From Chlorops oryzae (taxonomy: Eukaryota; Arthropoda; Insecta; Diptera; Chloropidae), in the NCBI GenBank assembly GCA_020466095.1, contig CM035807.1:9484697-9548696 (forward strand): DNA of 64,000 nt, written 5' to 3'. The notes under the pieces are model-generated. The model did not search any database. It saw nothing but the letters and a program-made list of their open reading frames with translations, and was not told the DNA's origin. Position 1 is the stretch's first letter; each line of letters opens with the position of its first letter. Both the position numbers and the translations under genes were made by a program. This document shows, one piece after another, positions 36,494 through 48,770 of the stretch.

Positions 36494-37446
36494 ATTTATA
36501 AATCGTTAAAATTATGTGAGGAAAAATGTTCCCCGTATGCTTTTCAAATTTTTTGCTTGATAATAAAACCGGTTCATCAGAATGGCCGGTAGCCTCCGAT
36601 GAGCACGATCGCCTATGCTCAGACTTCAAAGTCCATCCACGATATTTAAATAACCCTTTTGATAATTTTTCTCGTTTTGTTGTGACGTTAAGTTTTTCCC
36701 CCCTGGCCCGTAATTTCCCTACAACAATATGAGACAAAATTGTGCAGTGTCCAAGGAAAAATTGAGCTCCATTTAGTTCCGATAAAAATTTCTGTTCAAT
36801 AAAATTCTTGCCTTTTTTCTTGAACTTTAAATCTTAATAAAATTGAAGCAAACAAAAAACTTTTTCCATCTCTCGCATTTCATGATTGCCTTTGGGAGTC
36901 CCCGAGATCTTCGACTTCTGTCAGAAGAGTCATGATTTTAATATTTTAACTTTTGTCTTGCAATATCTTTGAAAGAGGGGCGAATACGCTAAAATATAGA
37001 GCAAAATAATATCCATCAAAGCTGCATAATGCACACAAAGCATTTTTTGTTTCTTTCTTTATTTTGGTTTTTTATTTTTTTTGACATAACCACGTTCCTT
37101 TCGCAGGGTTAAGATCTTTCGCTTTTCCATTTTGCCCATGGTAATCCCCAAGCTCAGATTTGTGTTATGCTCGTGTGTAAGCAGACTATCAATGCACATT
37201 GCATTGAACTCGAGTTTTGTTTTTTGCGTTCTCTATTTCCGAATGCAACTCTTGAACCAATGCACGCTACATTCAGCTATAAAGCATTTAACATCGATTG
37301 GGGATGACAGATTTTTTCATTTCGGTTGGATTCTTATTGAAGAATTCTTATTATGATTATTTTCTGTCTCTTAGTTCAAAACTAATATGTATATATTAAT
37401 TGAAAGAAAAAATTATAATATAATGATATTGTCAAGCTTTCATTTA

Positions 37447-37612
37447 GGGTATTCACAAAGGCGTCGGAAAGTAGGAAAGTCGGAAAATCGCAAAATTTTA
37501 AATGCTTAAAAAGCTATGCAAAATACAAAAAAAGTTTAAAAAGTTTTTAAGAAGTCGCAATTTTCCGATTTTCCGACTTTCCAACGTTTTTAACACGCCT
37601 TTGTGAATACCC
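37447..37612. mobile_element. 166-bp MITE with GGGTATTCACAAAGGCGT ends
   Basis: Ends GGGTATTCACAAAGGCGT and its exact complement, followed inwards by a second inverted block GGAAAGTCGGAAAATCG. The flanks are TTA at the left and CTA at the right, two of three matching. No coding sequence. Superfamily unresolved. Confidence 0.75.
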
Positions 37613-38586
37613 CTATTGAAAATTTTCTTGAACCAAATACAATCAACACACTTTACAACTCATCCCATGGGGAACTTATAATAATTTTTCGATATAGACG
37701 ATTCAATATAGAAAGAGCGAAAACAAAGGAGCCAGCAGGGAAAAGCTTTAATCGAACCTCTAAAGAAAAATTCGCTGTAGATGGGTGTAACGACTCTGTC
37801 TTGGATTATAAAGGGCGGATCAGCTCTCTCATATTGTGGGTATTTAAATTTTAAGGAGAACTCAGACATCAATGGAATGTGAATTGGGTCATCTTATGGA
37901 TATATAGGCTACATAAAACAAGGTCCTGTTATATCTCACAACCTAAGATCATGAACATCCAAAAAATTAGCTTCATCCAACTCAATTTACCACGGTTTTA
38001 TGTGTAAAAAAAACAAGCAAAAAAAAACTCGACCCTGCATTCTTTAAAAAGATTTTGCAAGCAAGTAAACCAACCACACCCAACGTAAGGTGACCTCAAA
38101 CCATGCACCATGCATTCCATTTGTTATGAATATTTTGTAAATACAATTCTCTGCTTGAAATCCGGTGCACAACATTAACGCAAAAATTCAAGAAAAAAAC
38201 GAACACCAAAGTGGTCGCTGGGATTATGTTTGGCCACCAACACCATCGGCACCGCCGCCACTTTCTCTTCGTTGATCTTTCAAGCAGCACCGTGACGTAT
38301 GAACGCATTTCTACAGTTCTTTCGAGGAATTATGGCTGAGAATTTAGTGCATTAGCGAGACGATGAATGGTGGACGGTGGCGCACAGTGCTGGATGGTGG
38401 TGGACACTGAAAAGTGATTGCAAGCTTTCTACCTTGTGGCTTTGCATTTCATTTTGCAGTTCGTTCTCACCTATTACTCTTGGTCCATTTGTCTTTCAAG
38501 TGCATGTTATTTTTGTACTTCTTCAAATTCTTTCTCTTTTTTCTTTTTCTTTTTCTGCTTTTCTTCAAATGTTGAGCTTTTTTTTT

Positions 38587-39517
38587 ATACCCAACATAGT
38601 TTTGTGTTGGGGGTATATTGCGTTTGTGCGTATGTGTGTAACATCTAGAGATAGATCATACAAAATGAATATAGAAATGATCAGCAGTCTGTCTGACTGT
38701 CTGTCTGTCTGTCTATCCATCTGTCTGTCCATCTGTCTGTCTGTCTGTCTGTCCATCTGTCTGTCCATCTGTCTGTCCATCTGTCTGTCCATCTGTCTGT
38801 CCATCTGTCTGTCCATCTGTCTGTCCGTCTGTCTGTCCGTCTGTTTGTCTACAGTTTTCTTATCGAAGGAGCTGAGCTATCTTGACAAAATTTGGTGTGC
38901 GTTCTAACGAGGACATGTTCAACGATGTACCGGATTGGACCACATTCAAAAAAATCTTTCTGTAACCTGAATTTTTAAAGATATGTGATTAAACTTAATA
39001 TGTGAGCACATTTTAGGGGAATAAGTGTAATTTTCAAAAATTTTAAAAGTGGGCGTGGCAAAAGGAGTTTTTAGAAAATTGTCTTTAACACCTATAACTC
39101 AAATGGGACTGGAACAAAACCTGACAGGAACCTCTATAGTCGTAAAAATTCTCCGAAAAAATTTCCGCCCATTGTTAAGGGTGTACCCTGTTTGAACTTG
39201 ACATAGGAAAGATTAGGACTTACTTAATAAAAACCGGAGTGATGCAAGCCCTTCGATCAAAATAGCATCGAGTATGGCACAAAAGTTCTCCTAATGAACG
39301 CAGTGCCACGAACAGTTAGTGTTCGAACCCTTACCGAATAATAATAATGGTAGCCCGAGTACTAGGGTCTGTCGAAAAAATCGCAAAAATTGTTCTAAAT
39401 TTCGAATTTTTCGACATATTTCAATAAAATTTTGAGTTTGAATTAGATTAGAATTTATTATACTCTGTGTGGGATATTGTATGGTTAGTTTCGACTAACT
39501 ATAACACCCTAACATGT
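38587..39517 (+). mobile_element. Dispersed ATACCC-type repeat, copy 2 (diverged, with 12-bp minisatellite)
   Basis: Begins with the hairpin ATACCCAACATAG...GTGTTGGGGGTAT, continues with ATGAATATAGAAATGATCAG, a long GTCTGTC tract, TTATCGAAGGAGCTGAGCTA, GTGGGCGTGGCAAAAGG and AGTACTAGGGTCTGTC, and ends near CTAACTATAACACCCTAACATG. It has the same order of landmarks as 11210-11811 but is older or of another subfamily. Confidence 0.78.
38688..38848. repeat. 12-bp minisatellite (TGTCTGTCCATC)n inside the ATACCC repeat
   Basis: About 160 bp of TGTC-based repeats that settle into a clean 12-bp unit from about 38740. Because 12 is a multiple of three it keeps frames open on both strands (Cys/Leu/Ser on plus, Asp/Arg/Gln/Met on minus). 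Not coding. Confidence 0.92.
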
Positions 39518-41068
39518 TTTTTTGTCTTTAAACATTAAAACTAATTTAAGCAACAAAAAAACAATGTAAGAAACTAAATTCAAAACAAAACAAAACAAAA
39601 CAAAATGTAAAAGAAATTAAAAGAAAAATTCGGAACGAAGATAACAAGCAAAATAAACGAAACAGAATAAAATAGAATATATTGGAATGGAATAGAAAAT
39701 AGTGGGTATAGAGGAAAATAGAAAACTGGCTAATTTTATTTGATAGTACCTTTTCGTTTTATATTCTTCTTCCAATATTGCCGAGAATATTTTTCTTTTC
39801 ACTCAGAGTCGTCTCAGTTTGAGTTTGTCGTTTCGTTGTCGGTGAGGTGTTTTTGGTTTCCGTCCGGCCGTTCGCGATATTCTCTTTGCTGGTCAGGGCC
39901 CGTATTTTCCTATTGTTCTTGTTGTTGTGGTTGATGCTCTTATTTTTATTATACATAGTATTATGGTTGTCAGAACCTTGAAAGGCGATCAAGGGCCGTT
40001 GGAGTGTAGAAATCGCTGAATTAAAATTATAACAATAAAGTGTGCCACAATTCAAATAACGCTGCCCGAAAATTCTATAACAAAAAAAAAAAAAATTTGT
40101 TAAAAAAATTTTTAATAATTAATTTCAAAAATTTAAAAAAAATTGTATTAAAATATAAGAAAATTCTTATAAAGGTCAAGTGAGCATATGATTGAATTAA
40201 ATATAAAAGAAGGATATTTCTCAAAGTGTTAAAAATAACCATTAAGTGCTGTGCCAAAAAATTTCTCACTTGATTTCGAAATATTCTGGTTTTTTTTTTT
40301 TTAATATTTTCTTCTCATCAAAAGCAGAAATCATACTTGATACTAAAATGCAATTTTATATTAAAATCGTAAAATCGCTAAGCACTCACGGTCAAGAGCT
40401 TGCAACGCAATGGATAAAACAATTGAAATGAAAAAGTGTAAGCATTCTTTTTTGTTTGTTTTTTTTTTTTTTTAATTGAGTTAACACGTTATGTGCGTAT
40501 TATTACGATAAGGCGAAAGAGGAATGAAACAATGAAAAGATAGCATAATTAAGAACGTGTTTGAAAGCTTAAAGAGGTTTTTCTCTCTTTTATATTACTA
40601 CATTCTTATAAATGATTATCACTTTAATAATATTCTGATGTAAGCGAATGAATTTTACCTCTTTTCTGGAAATTTTTTACAAAAGACAATAAAGTTCAAT
40701 AATTTTAAGTTTTTTTATATGATTTCATTCGTTACTTAAACTACATAAAGAATCTTTTTTTTACATCGTTAATATATTATTTTTAAGTCAAAAAAATACA
40801 CTATCAAAAAAAAAAAAAAAACGTACGGAAGCTACCAAAAATCGAAAATTTTGTGCGTGGCAGTGGGAAGCCCACAAACATTTTTCTCCTAAGCCTTTCA
40901 TTCGTCTTGATTCCCCTATGTTTCGAATTTGAAGCTTTACGATTTTAAAATCTGAAGTTACGAAAAATATCCTCCATTTTCACTTAGGATCATACTCAGT
41001 ATGATATATTAAGCTGTCTTCCGAATTTTGACGTGATTCGTCAAACCGTTTGGAAGGAGATCCGACCA

Positions 41069-41372
41069 CAGACGGACTGAAGGACGGACGTGCAAACGGA
41101 CAGATAGACGGACGGACAGATGGACGCACGAACGGACAGACGGACGGACGGACAGACGGACAGAAGGGCAGAAGGACGGACGGTCGGAAGGATGGAAGGA
41201 CGGACAGCAGAACGGACAGAAGGACGGACAGAAGAACGGACAGAAGAACGGACAGAAGAACGGACAGAAGAACGGACAGAAGAACGGACAGAAGAACGGA
41301 CAGAAGAACGGACAGAAGAACGGACAGAAGAACGGACAGAAGAACGGACAGAAGAACGGACAGACGGACTTG
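41069..41372. repeat. 12-bp minisatellite (ACGGACAGAAGA)n
   Basis: Irregular GACGGAC repeats from 41069 become a clean 12-bp array from about 41213 to 41365 (about 12 units). The flanks (GGAAGGAGATCCGACC before, TGTCTAAATCGATTC after) resemble the ATACCC-style dispersed repeats, into which the foldback element at 41418 then inserted. The open frames TDRR/TEER are artefacts of the period. Confidence 0.92.
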
Positions 41373-41411
41373 TCTAAATCGATTCAGTTTTCAAACTTGA
41401 TCAAGAATATA

Positions 41412-43550
41412 TGTATATTAGGGCTGCTCTTAACTCTATGGAGAAATTTTGTAGCGAGTTTCTGATCGGTCTCAGGGTCCAGAAGTGTTCCATTAGACAT
41501 GGAGGAGAAACGTGAGAAATTTGGAGGCAATCGGATAACGGGAACCCGTGGCAGTTTTCAATTGAAGTTTGGGAAATTGGCAAAAATAGAGAGGAAACGG
41601 CCCTTAACTCCCCACAAGGCGCCCCTACGGATATATAACGTATGGCCAACCCCCATTATTTTTTTACTCCGAACATTTTTTTCTGAACAAACCTACCCCC
41701 TATCTCCCCTCCTTAAGGGGGTCCCATACAAAAATATTTTTTAAAAACTTTTCCCCCCATTTCCTAACTAGCCCCAGAGTGCTCCTAGAGGAGTCAAATG
41801 TATGACCGACCCCCAAACTTTGTCCCCCTAACATTTTTCCGAACATCTTTAACCTCTATCTCCCCCCCTTAAGGGGGCTCCCATATAAAACTACCTTAAT
41901 TTGAGCAAAAATTCATACAAAATGGCCGTCACTACAGTCAAACCCCTCCTAGGGGGCTGAATAATGACCGACCCCCATTATTTTTTTTACCCCAAACATT
42001 TTCTTCAAACATACCTACCCTCTATCCCCCTCGTTGGGGGGTCCCCATACAAAATTAGGCTTAAATTAAAGAAAAATGCCTCACGAACTTCAATCTATAA
42101 TATAGATCCGTAGGAACAAGAAAGAGCATGTTCAGCATGCATATTCAAAAATTTACAAAATTACCTTTTAAACGAGCCTAATATGAAGAAATTGGATTAG
42201 TTTTTGGTGTGTTTTAATAATATATATATTTTATTACCTTTTTTTTTAAACGAATTTTGGTTTCCATCCCCTAAGGCCAAATAATGACCCTAGTAGAAAA
42301 AAAATATATTTTCGAGTCAAATGCCGCAAACCTCAATCTATGACGAGTTTTTTGAGACTATAACCATTAAAATCGGTTAGTTTTCTATTCAAAAAATTAA
42401 TTCAAAACAAATATTTTTTGAAACGCATTATTCACTGTTTTTACGTTCGTTTCTTAGGTCTTCGCATGGCTCTCTCGGTCTGTACGCATGCAAAGACTCA
42501 AGAAACGAACGTAAAAACAGTGAATAATGCGTTTCAAAAAATATTTGTTTTGAATTAATTTTATGAATAGAAACTACTAACCGATTTTAATGGTTATAGT
42601 CTCAAAAAACTCGTCATAGATTGAGGTTTGCGGCATTTGACTCGAAAATATATTTTTTTTCTACTAGGGTCATTATTTGGCCAGTTAGGGGATGGAACCC
42701 AAAATTCAGTTTAAAAAAAAAGGTAATAAAATATATCATATTATTAAAACACACCAAAAACTAATCCAATATTCCTCATATTAGGCTCGTTTAAAAGGTA
42801 ATTTTGTAAATTTTTCGAATATGCATGCTGAACATGCTCTTTCTTGTTCCTACGGCATCTATATTATAGATTGAAGTTCGTGAGGCATTTTTCTTTAATT
42901 TAAGCCTAATTTTGTATGGGGACCCCCCTAACGAGGGGAGATAGAGGGTAGGTATGTTTGAAGAAAATGTTTGGGGTAAAAAAATAATGGGGGTCGGTCA
43001 TATATATCAGCCCCCTAGGAGGGGTTTGACTGTAGTGACGGCCATTTTGTATGAATTTTTTGCTCAAATTAAGGTAGTTTTATATGGGAGCCCCCTTAAG
43101 GGGGGAGATAGAGGTAAAGTATGTTCGGAGAAAATGTTTAGGGGGACAAAGTTAATGGGGGTCGGTCATACATTTGACTCCTCTCGGAGCACTCTGGGGC
43201 TAGTTAGGAAGATGGGGGGAAAAGTTTTTAAAAAATTATTTTTGTATGGGAGCCCCCTTAAGGAGGGGAGATAGGGGGTAGGTTTGTTCAGAAAAAATGT
43301 TCGGAGTAAAAAAATAATGGGGGTTGGCCATACGTTATATATCCGTAGGGGCGCCTTGTGGGGAGTTAAGGGCCGTTTCCTCTCTATTTTTTGCCAATTT
43401 CCCAAACTTCAATTGAAAACTGCCACGGGTTCCCGTTATCCGATTGCTTCCAAATTTCTCACGTTTCTCCTCCATGTCCAATGGAACACTTCTGGACCCT
43501 GAGACCGATTGAAATTCCATTTCGGGAATTAAGAGCAGCCCTAATGTATA
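41412..43550. mobile_element. Foldback element with about 1-kb inverted arms and internal 160-bp units
   Basis: The left arm (about 41418-42465) and right arm (about 42490-43544) are reverse complements apart from scattered mismatches and small indels. They meet at a short spacer of roughly 15-25 bp near 42478. Both outer ends read TTAGGGCTGCTCTTAA. TGTATA lies immediately outside each end (41412-41417, 43545-43550), a possible 6-bp duplication, although the flank is itself TA-rich. Within each arm a unit of about 160 bp with GACCGACCCCCATTATTTTT and CTCCCATACAAAA is repeated three times (near 41645, 41803 and 41964). Long arms with internal tandem units are the hallmark of Drosophila FB elements. 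No transposase; the open frames inside mirror each other and are not coding. Confidence 0.88.
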
Positions 43551-45731
43551 TGTATTTGTCTATACCAAAAAAATATTAAGTAGGTCATTGGTCAACACGG
43601 TAGAGGCTGTTCATGGTGTCTGAAATAAAAAACCCGAATAGATTGTTGTTAAATAGACCTGTCCTTATAGTCTGTACCAGAATTTTATAAAAAAAATAAA
43701 CAAAGAAGATGGCGGAATGTCGAAAAAAATATTGAAAATCTAATTTTTTTTGTTTGTAAAAAAGTTTAGAAAAAAAGCAATTCTGGTGCCTGCGGGAACT
43801 ATTAATAAGTGGAAGAATATATGAAAGCTTCAAAGCAATCGGCTGGATAGTTTTTTCTGTAGGATATTGACCGTTCTCGAAAATGACGTCTCGAGAAAAG
43901 CGCCTTTAAAGTTTCAAAAGCTGAACAAATTGCATATGGCACGTCGGGGATTATGAGCTGTAAATTTTCTAATACAAGGAATTTTTTTCTGATTGTTTCA
44001 CAGAATATTCTTAATAGGTCTTACTAGCGAAATATGAAAGAAAAAAAATCGCTTTTTAAAAGTGGTTACACCATTTCAACCCCTTATGGGTTATATTGTT
44101 AAAAAAAAGGTTAATTTTCCAGAATTATTTTAAAGCATTCTGTTAACATAGATCTATATTGAACATTAAATTAAGCCACACTAACCTAACCTAACTTAAA
44201 TCTTTGAAAACATTCATTAAAAAAGGCAGTCATGAATATTGAAGAAGGTATAGAAAAGCAAGGAGTGTGAATGCTTTTTTTTTTTTAATATAAAGGTGGA
44301 TTACAAACAATCATTTAGTGTGACCTGCACTCATGTTGTTACGTATAAATAACCATTGCGTGCTCAGTACATTAGGGCAATGCATTTCGTGCAATCATGC
44401 AATATGATATTGGCTTCTTTTATTTAGACTCTTTAAGGGGCATTAAAATTTCTTTCGATTAAAATCGATCCATGAAGCTTTTGCACATGGATGCAACTCA
44501 ATATTCAAGCTGTCAACACATTCATTCGAGTGTTCGCACTGTGTCTGGCCTGCCTAAACTTTCCCCAAAAAATTAATATCCTTTTGTTCTGGAAATGCTA
44601 TGAATTTTTGAGTAAACATTTTCTCGAAATCTGATGAAATTTTCTGTGGAATATTTTTCTAACTAAGACGACAAAAGGACAAACACAAACTAACTTTAAG
44701 TAGACAATCAAAACAGATGATGCAAATGTTGTTATCTTTCCTTTGTTGTTGTTCTTATAAGTACATATTCCTGTGACTACTTTGTGACAGTTTGAATCAC
44801 TGTCATTAAATGTTCCAGTGCAGATATCTTAGTTTTCTACTATCGAAACTTTGTTTATTTCTGTTTTTTGTTTTGTTATTTTTATTGAAACGATTTTCTC
44901 TCGAAAAAATGGAATTTCGTGCTCTTTAACTTTGTTTATCAAAGAATCCAATTTGCACTTATGTTTCGGTTAGATTTTGAGATGATGTCTAAATATTTGC
45001 TTACTTCTTACTGGAGAAGAGGAAATCAGATAAAATAATATATAACAAGAAAAATAAATAAATATAAATAAATGAAATGAAAAGTAATAAATGCGAATGC
45101 AAGGAAGTCTAGGAAAATATCGAAGAAGGAAATTAGGACAACTAGGTCCTTTACTACTGCCACTATTACCTTTTTTTTTGCCCCGTGCGGCTTGAATTGC
45201 TCTCCTTAATAGGTGAATCTCTGTACAGATGTCTTCCTCCGAATATTGAGCTTCAGTTGGATCACTTTTGACTGCTCTTCGTCATGTGTGTAGTTCTTCT
45301 GTTGTCCGATGATATATATTCTTCACATTGAATTATTTCAAGATTAATATCCTTCAAAATCTGGATTGAATCTCGTCATCAAAGATACTATCAGCCGAGT
45401 TTTATGATGTCCCGACAGTGCTAGGGAAAGATTTATCGAAAAAAAATTAATAAGTCTTGACTTAACTTAAAATTTTTATAGTCATCCTTATTCAAAATTC
45501 ATCTTGACTCGAGAATATAGAGAACGAATTTTTAAGTTCAATTAATACCTGTGTATCAACATTTAGCCTTAACCCTTTCGACCCGGCTTTCAAACTTCTG
45601 TTGAGGTATTTCAAAAATATCAGTGAATGAAAATCTGAGAAACAGCAATTGGGTGACTTATAGGGTACCATACCATCCTGGTGTGTTATGCGGTACAAAT
45701 GTGTACCAACCGTCCAGAGGTTTAAACTTTA

Positions 45732-46134
45732 TGTGGTACATATCCCAGCCGGAAATGGCCCGGTGAAACAATCAATGATATCAGCATGACATAGAGCCGC
45801 GACTCCTCCTGATTATATACCAACTTTCTAATGAAATTAACACACAAGCGGCATTGGCAGTCATAAGAGCATATGTCACGAGTTGGTCATCGAAATTGGA
45901 GTAGATCCACTCCGTCGTATCGATACCTCTATCGATGACAGTGCCATTGGAGTTGCGATGAATGACATTTCCTCTCGATGACATTGCCATTGCAATTGCG
46001 ATAAAGAGCTCCTTCTCTCGATGGCAATGCCATTGTAATTGAGAAGTACTCAAATTTTCCCCTTGATATCCTTGGTGAAAAAATTAATGAATTGGTCATT
46101 TATGAGACAGTTTCCGGCTGGGATATGTACCACA
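45732..46134. mobile_element. 403-bp element with 24-bp perfect inverted ends
   Basis: The ends TGTGGTACATATCCCAGCCG (24 bp in all) are exact inverted repeats. The interior holds three degenerate tandem units of about 45 bp around TCGATGACATTGCCATTG (near 45935, 45978 and 46019). No clear target duplication and no transposase. Non-autonomous DNA transposon by inference, superfamily unknown. Confidence 0.7.
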
Positions 46135-47450
46135 GGGCTAAGACATATACATATGAAGTACTTTCAAATGGCATTTCACTTCAGTTCACAGCTGTGCCTT
46201 GTGTCATAAAAAGTCAATACCTTCAATTATCTATAATTACTATAGGCGATTATAAAGATTTAAAAAAAAAAACATTAAAATAATGAAGGTTCCACCTAAA
46301 GAACATTACAGCGCTTCTTGAAATGACATGCTTTAAAAATAAAATTGGAAAATCGCAACGAAACTTTGTCGTTATTAATTTCATTCCGTTTATTTATGGG
46401 CGGCAGAAATGTTTTTATTGCAGCTTAAATTTCCTTTATGGATTTTTTTTTTTTTTTGTTATGTGTTTTTCTTGAAAACAGTGGGAAGGCTATAACAAAA
46501 TATTTAGAAAATTTTCTATTGTGTTTGTATTTTGTTCCAAAAATAATAAATTCCAATAAAAACGAGTCACACATAAAATATTCACTCTGCCAGAATAATG
46601 CCCTTTCCGGGAAATACTTATTTTCCGAAAATTCTAAGTGTGCGTTTAATGGAGACTGGGTAATATTTAATTAATTTAATAAAAAAATAATTGCAATTGC
46701 CATGGCAATAAATTAATTACTAGATGATTAATTTCATAGCCTCATGTTGGTCAAGGTACGCATCCGTCTATGCTTTGAATTCTTCGATTAATTTTTGGCA
46801 TCAAAAGAAACTCATACCTGTTTTGATAAATTGAAGAAAAGAAAATGTTCGATTTTCTTGACCTTGATCTTAAAACGTGTTTTGTTTTCTTCTCTTTTTA
46901 AATTGAAATAAATTTTTTTTTGTTTATTCTACTAGTTCAAAGTACTTATTCGATAGCGAGAGGAATTATGTTGAAAATTCATAGGAACTATCGATTTGAG
47001 AATGATTCTCACACAGGCTTTGAAAAATTCTTCCCATGGTCTTTATACACCATTTTTAAATACTTTTAAAGGGTTTTCATACGTTGTTGTGGCTAATTAT
47101 ATTAACTCAAAGATGTGTATGGGAATAATTAGTGCCATCTTCTCCTTAAGAATGAGATTTTTAAGGGATAAGACTTGATCGCAGTGTTGCTCAAGAGATT
47201 GTTACAATATAAGTTCTTAGAAACTTCTCCATACGAAAAGCTCTGAATGTTTTCAATGCTAGCTGAGGATTAACCCCTGAATTGCCAAATTTCAAATTTT
47301 ACACGTGAATTATTTTTGTTAAAATCTCTGAATCCAGCCTAGGTATTACGGAGAAATTGTTTGCTACTTAGGCAGTATGTACGTCTTTTCACTTTCCATG
47401 GTTACGGTTAGGCTCCAGGTATGGTCAGGCTAGGTATCAGCTTGTCCAGG

Positions 47451-47741
47451 GCTCCACTTGGGCTCCACTTGGGCTCCACTTGGGCTCCACTTGGGCTCCA
47501 CTTGGGCTCCACTTGGGCTCCACTTGGGCTCCACTTGGGCTCCACTTGGGCTCCACTTGGGCTCCACTTGGGCTCCACTTGGGCTCCACTTGGGCTCCAC
47601 TTGGGCTCCACTTGGGCTCCACTTGGGCTCCACTTGGACTCCACTTGGACTCCACTTGGGCTCCACTTGGGCTCCACTTGGACTCCACTTGGGCTCCACT
47701 TGGGCTTCCCTTGGGCTCCACTTGGGCTCCACTTTGGCATC
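47451..47741. repeat. 11-bp minisatellite (CTTGGGCTCCA)n, about 26 copies
   Basis: Very regular array, with a few GGGCTCC to GGACTCC variants in the right part. Since 11 is not a multiple of three, three units (33 bp) read as 11 codons and every frame of a strand shows the same cyclic peptide (LGLHLGSTWAP on plus, SPSGAQVEPKW on minus). Frames of 104-129 codons are therefore open in five or six frames. This is an artefact of period and composition, not a gene. Confidence 0.97.
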
Positions 47742-48770
47742 CACTTTTTTTTCTAGTTATTTGCACCCAAGACAACCGTTTATTTCTTGTATTTCATTGA
47801 TAACTTCCTCCTTTGAAATAACTTTAATCTTTTCGGGACAGAATTAAAATAAAAAGTGAGCACAACTACAATTGGGGCAGTTTTCTTAAAAAGCAAGTAA
47901 AAACTTTATTTCCTCGACAACTTTCAATTCTGAGATCGTTCTCTTGTCATGGATTATCTAAGATCTCTGAAAGGCACTCTGCTCCATTGGAGTATTTACT
48001 AGAGTCCTAGGCCGACTTCAATCTTCAAACGATTGCACAAAGTTTTTTTTTTTTTAGATGTCACTGCCCTTTTCGGATGTTGTAAAAAAAAATATTACAC
48101 TCAGATATAATCCGCTTTCCCCTTTGGCAGAATTTTTATTAGAAAACTTATCAAACAGCCAAGAAGGCGTACACCTCAAGTACGTAAACACAATCATTTT
48201 TTGACAGAAGGCAAGAACCTCTTCGAGTGGTTCTGAATCCATGCGAATTGCTCATAAAGAGCTTCCATTCTTTCGTTTTTTATTTATTTAACAGCAAAAA
48301 AAAAAAAAAAAAATAGCAGCAATAAAAACACGAAACTGTCGACCAAAACGTCACAAATGTCTGCAAACTTTTGCAAAAAAAAAGAACAAAAATAAATAAA
48401 ATAAAAAACAGAACAAATAAAAAACATGTCGCGGAAACTTGGCAAGAATGGCAAATAGAACGAATAAATATGTGTGTCCAATAATATTGCCAGCTTTTGT
48501 GTTTTATTACCTTGCATTGATGAATCGTTTTGCGATTTCGTGTGCATAGATATGTGCATAAATATATAGGTTTTAGAGAGAAATCACACAAACGTGTTTT
48601 ACGCAACCATAGTCGTCGTGTCGCTAGTATTAAAATGACATTCAGAAGATTTTCATTGTGGATTATCCTGATCAAATTTTTTTGATTTCGTTTCAAAATT
48701 TGACTCTGTAAGCAAAATTTTATTGTTTGTTGAGATAGAGCTGTCTTTTTGAGAATTTTTTATTGTGAAA

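Noticed and set aside
38377..38907. 176-codon frame with a Cys/Leu/Ser repeat
   Set aside because: Half of it is the 12-bp minisatellite and the rest is a dispersed non-coding repeat.
39811..39830. TCAGTT initiator-like word with GC-rich downstream sequence
   Set aside because: No DPE at +28, no TATA box and no downstream exon evidence.
41050..41400. Arg/Asp/Thr repeat protein frames
   Set aside because: Product of the ACGGACAGAAGA minisatellite, whose period is a multiple of three.
44174..44200. CCTAACCTAAC as a telomere-like repeat
   Set aside because: Only two or three units. Flies lack TTAGG telomeres and the word fits a SINE tail better.
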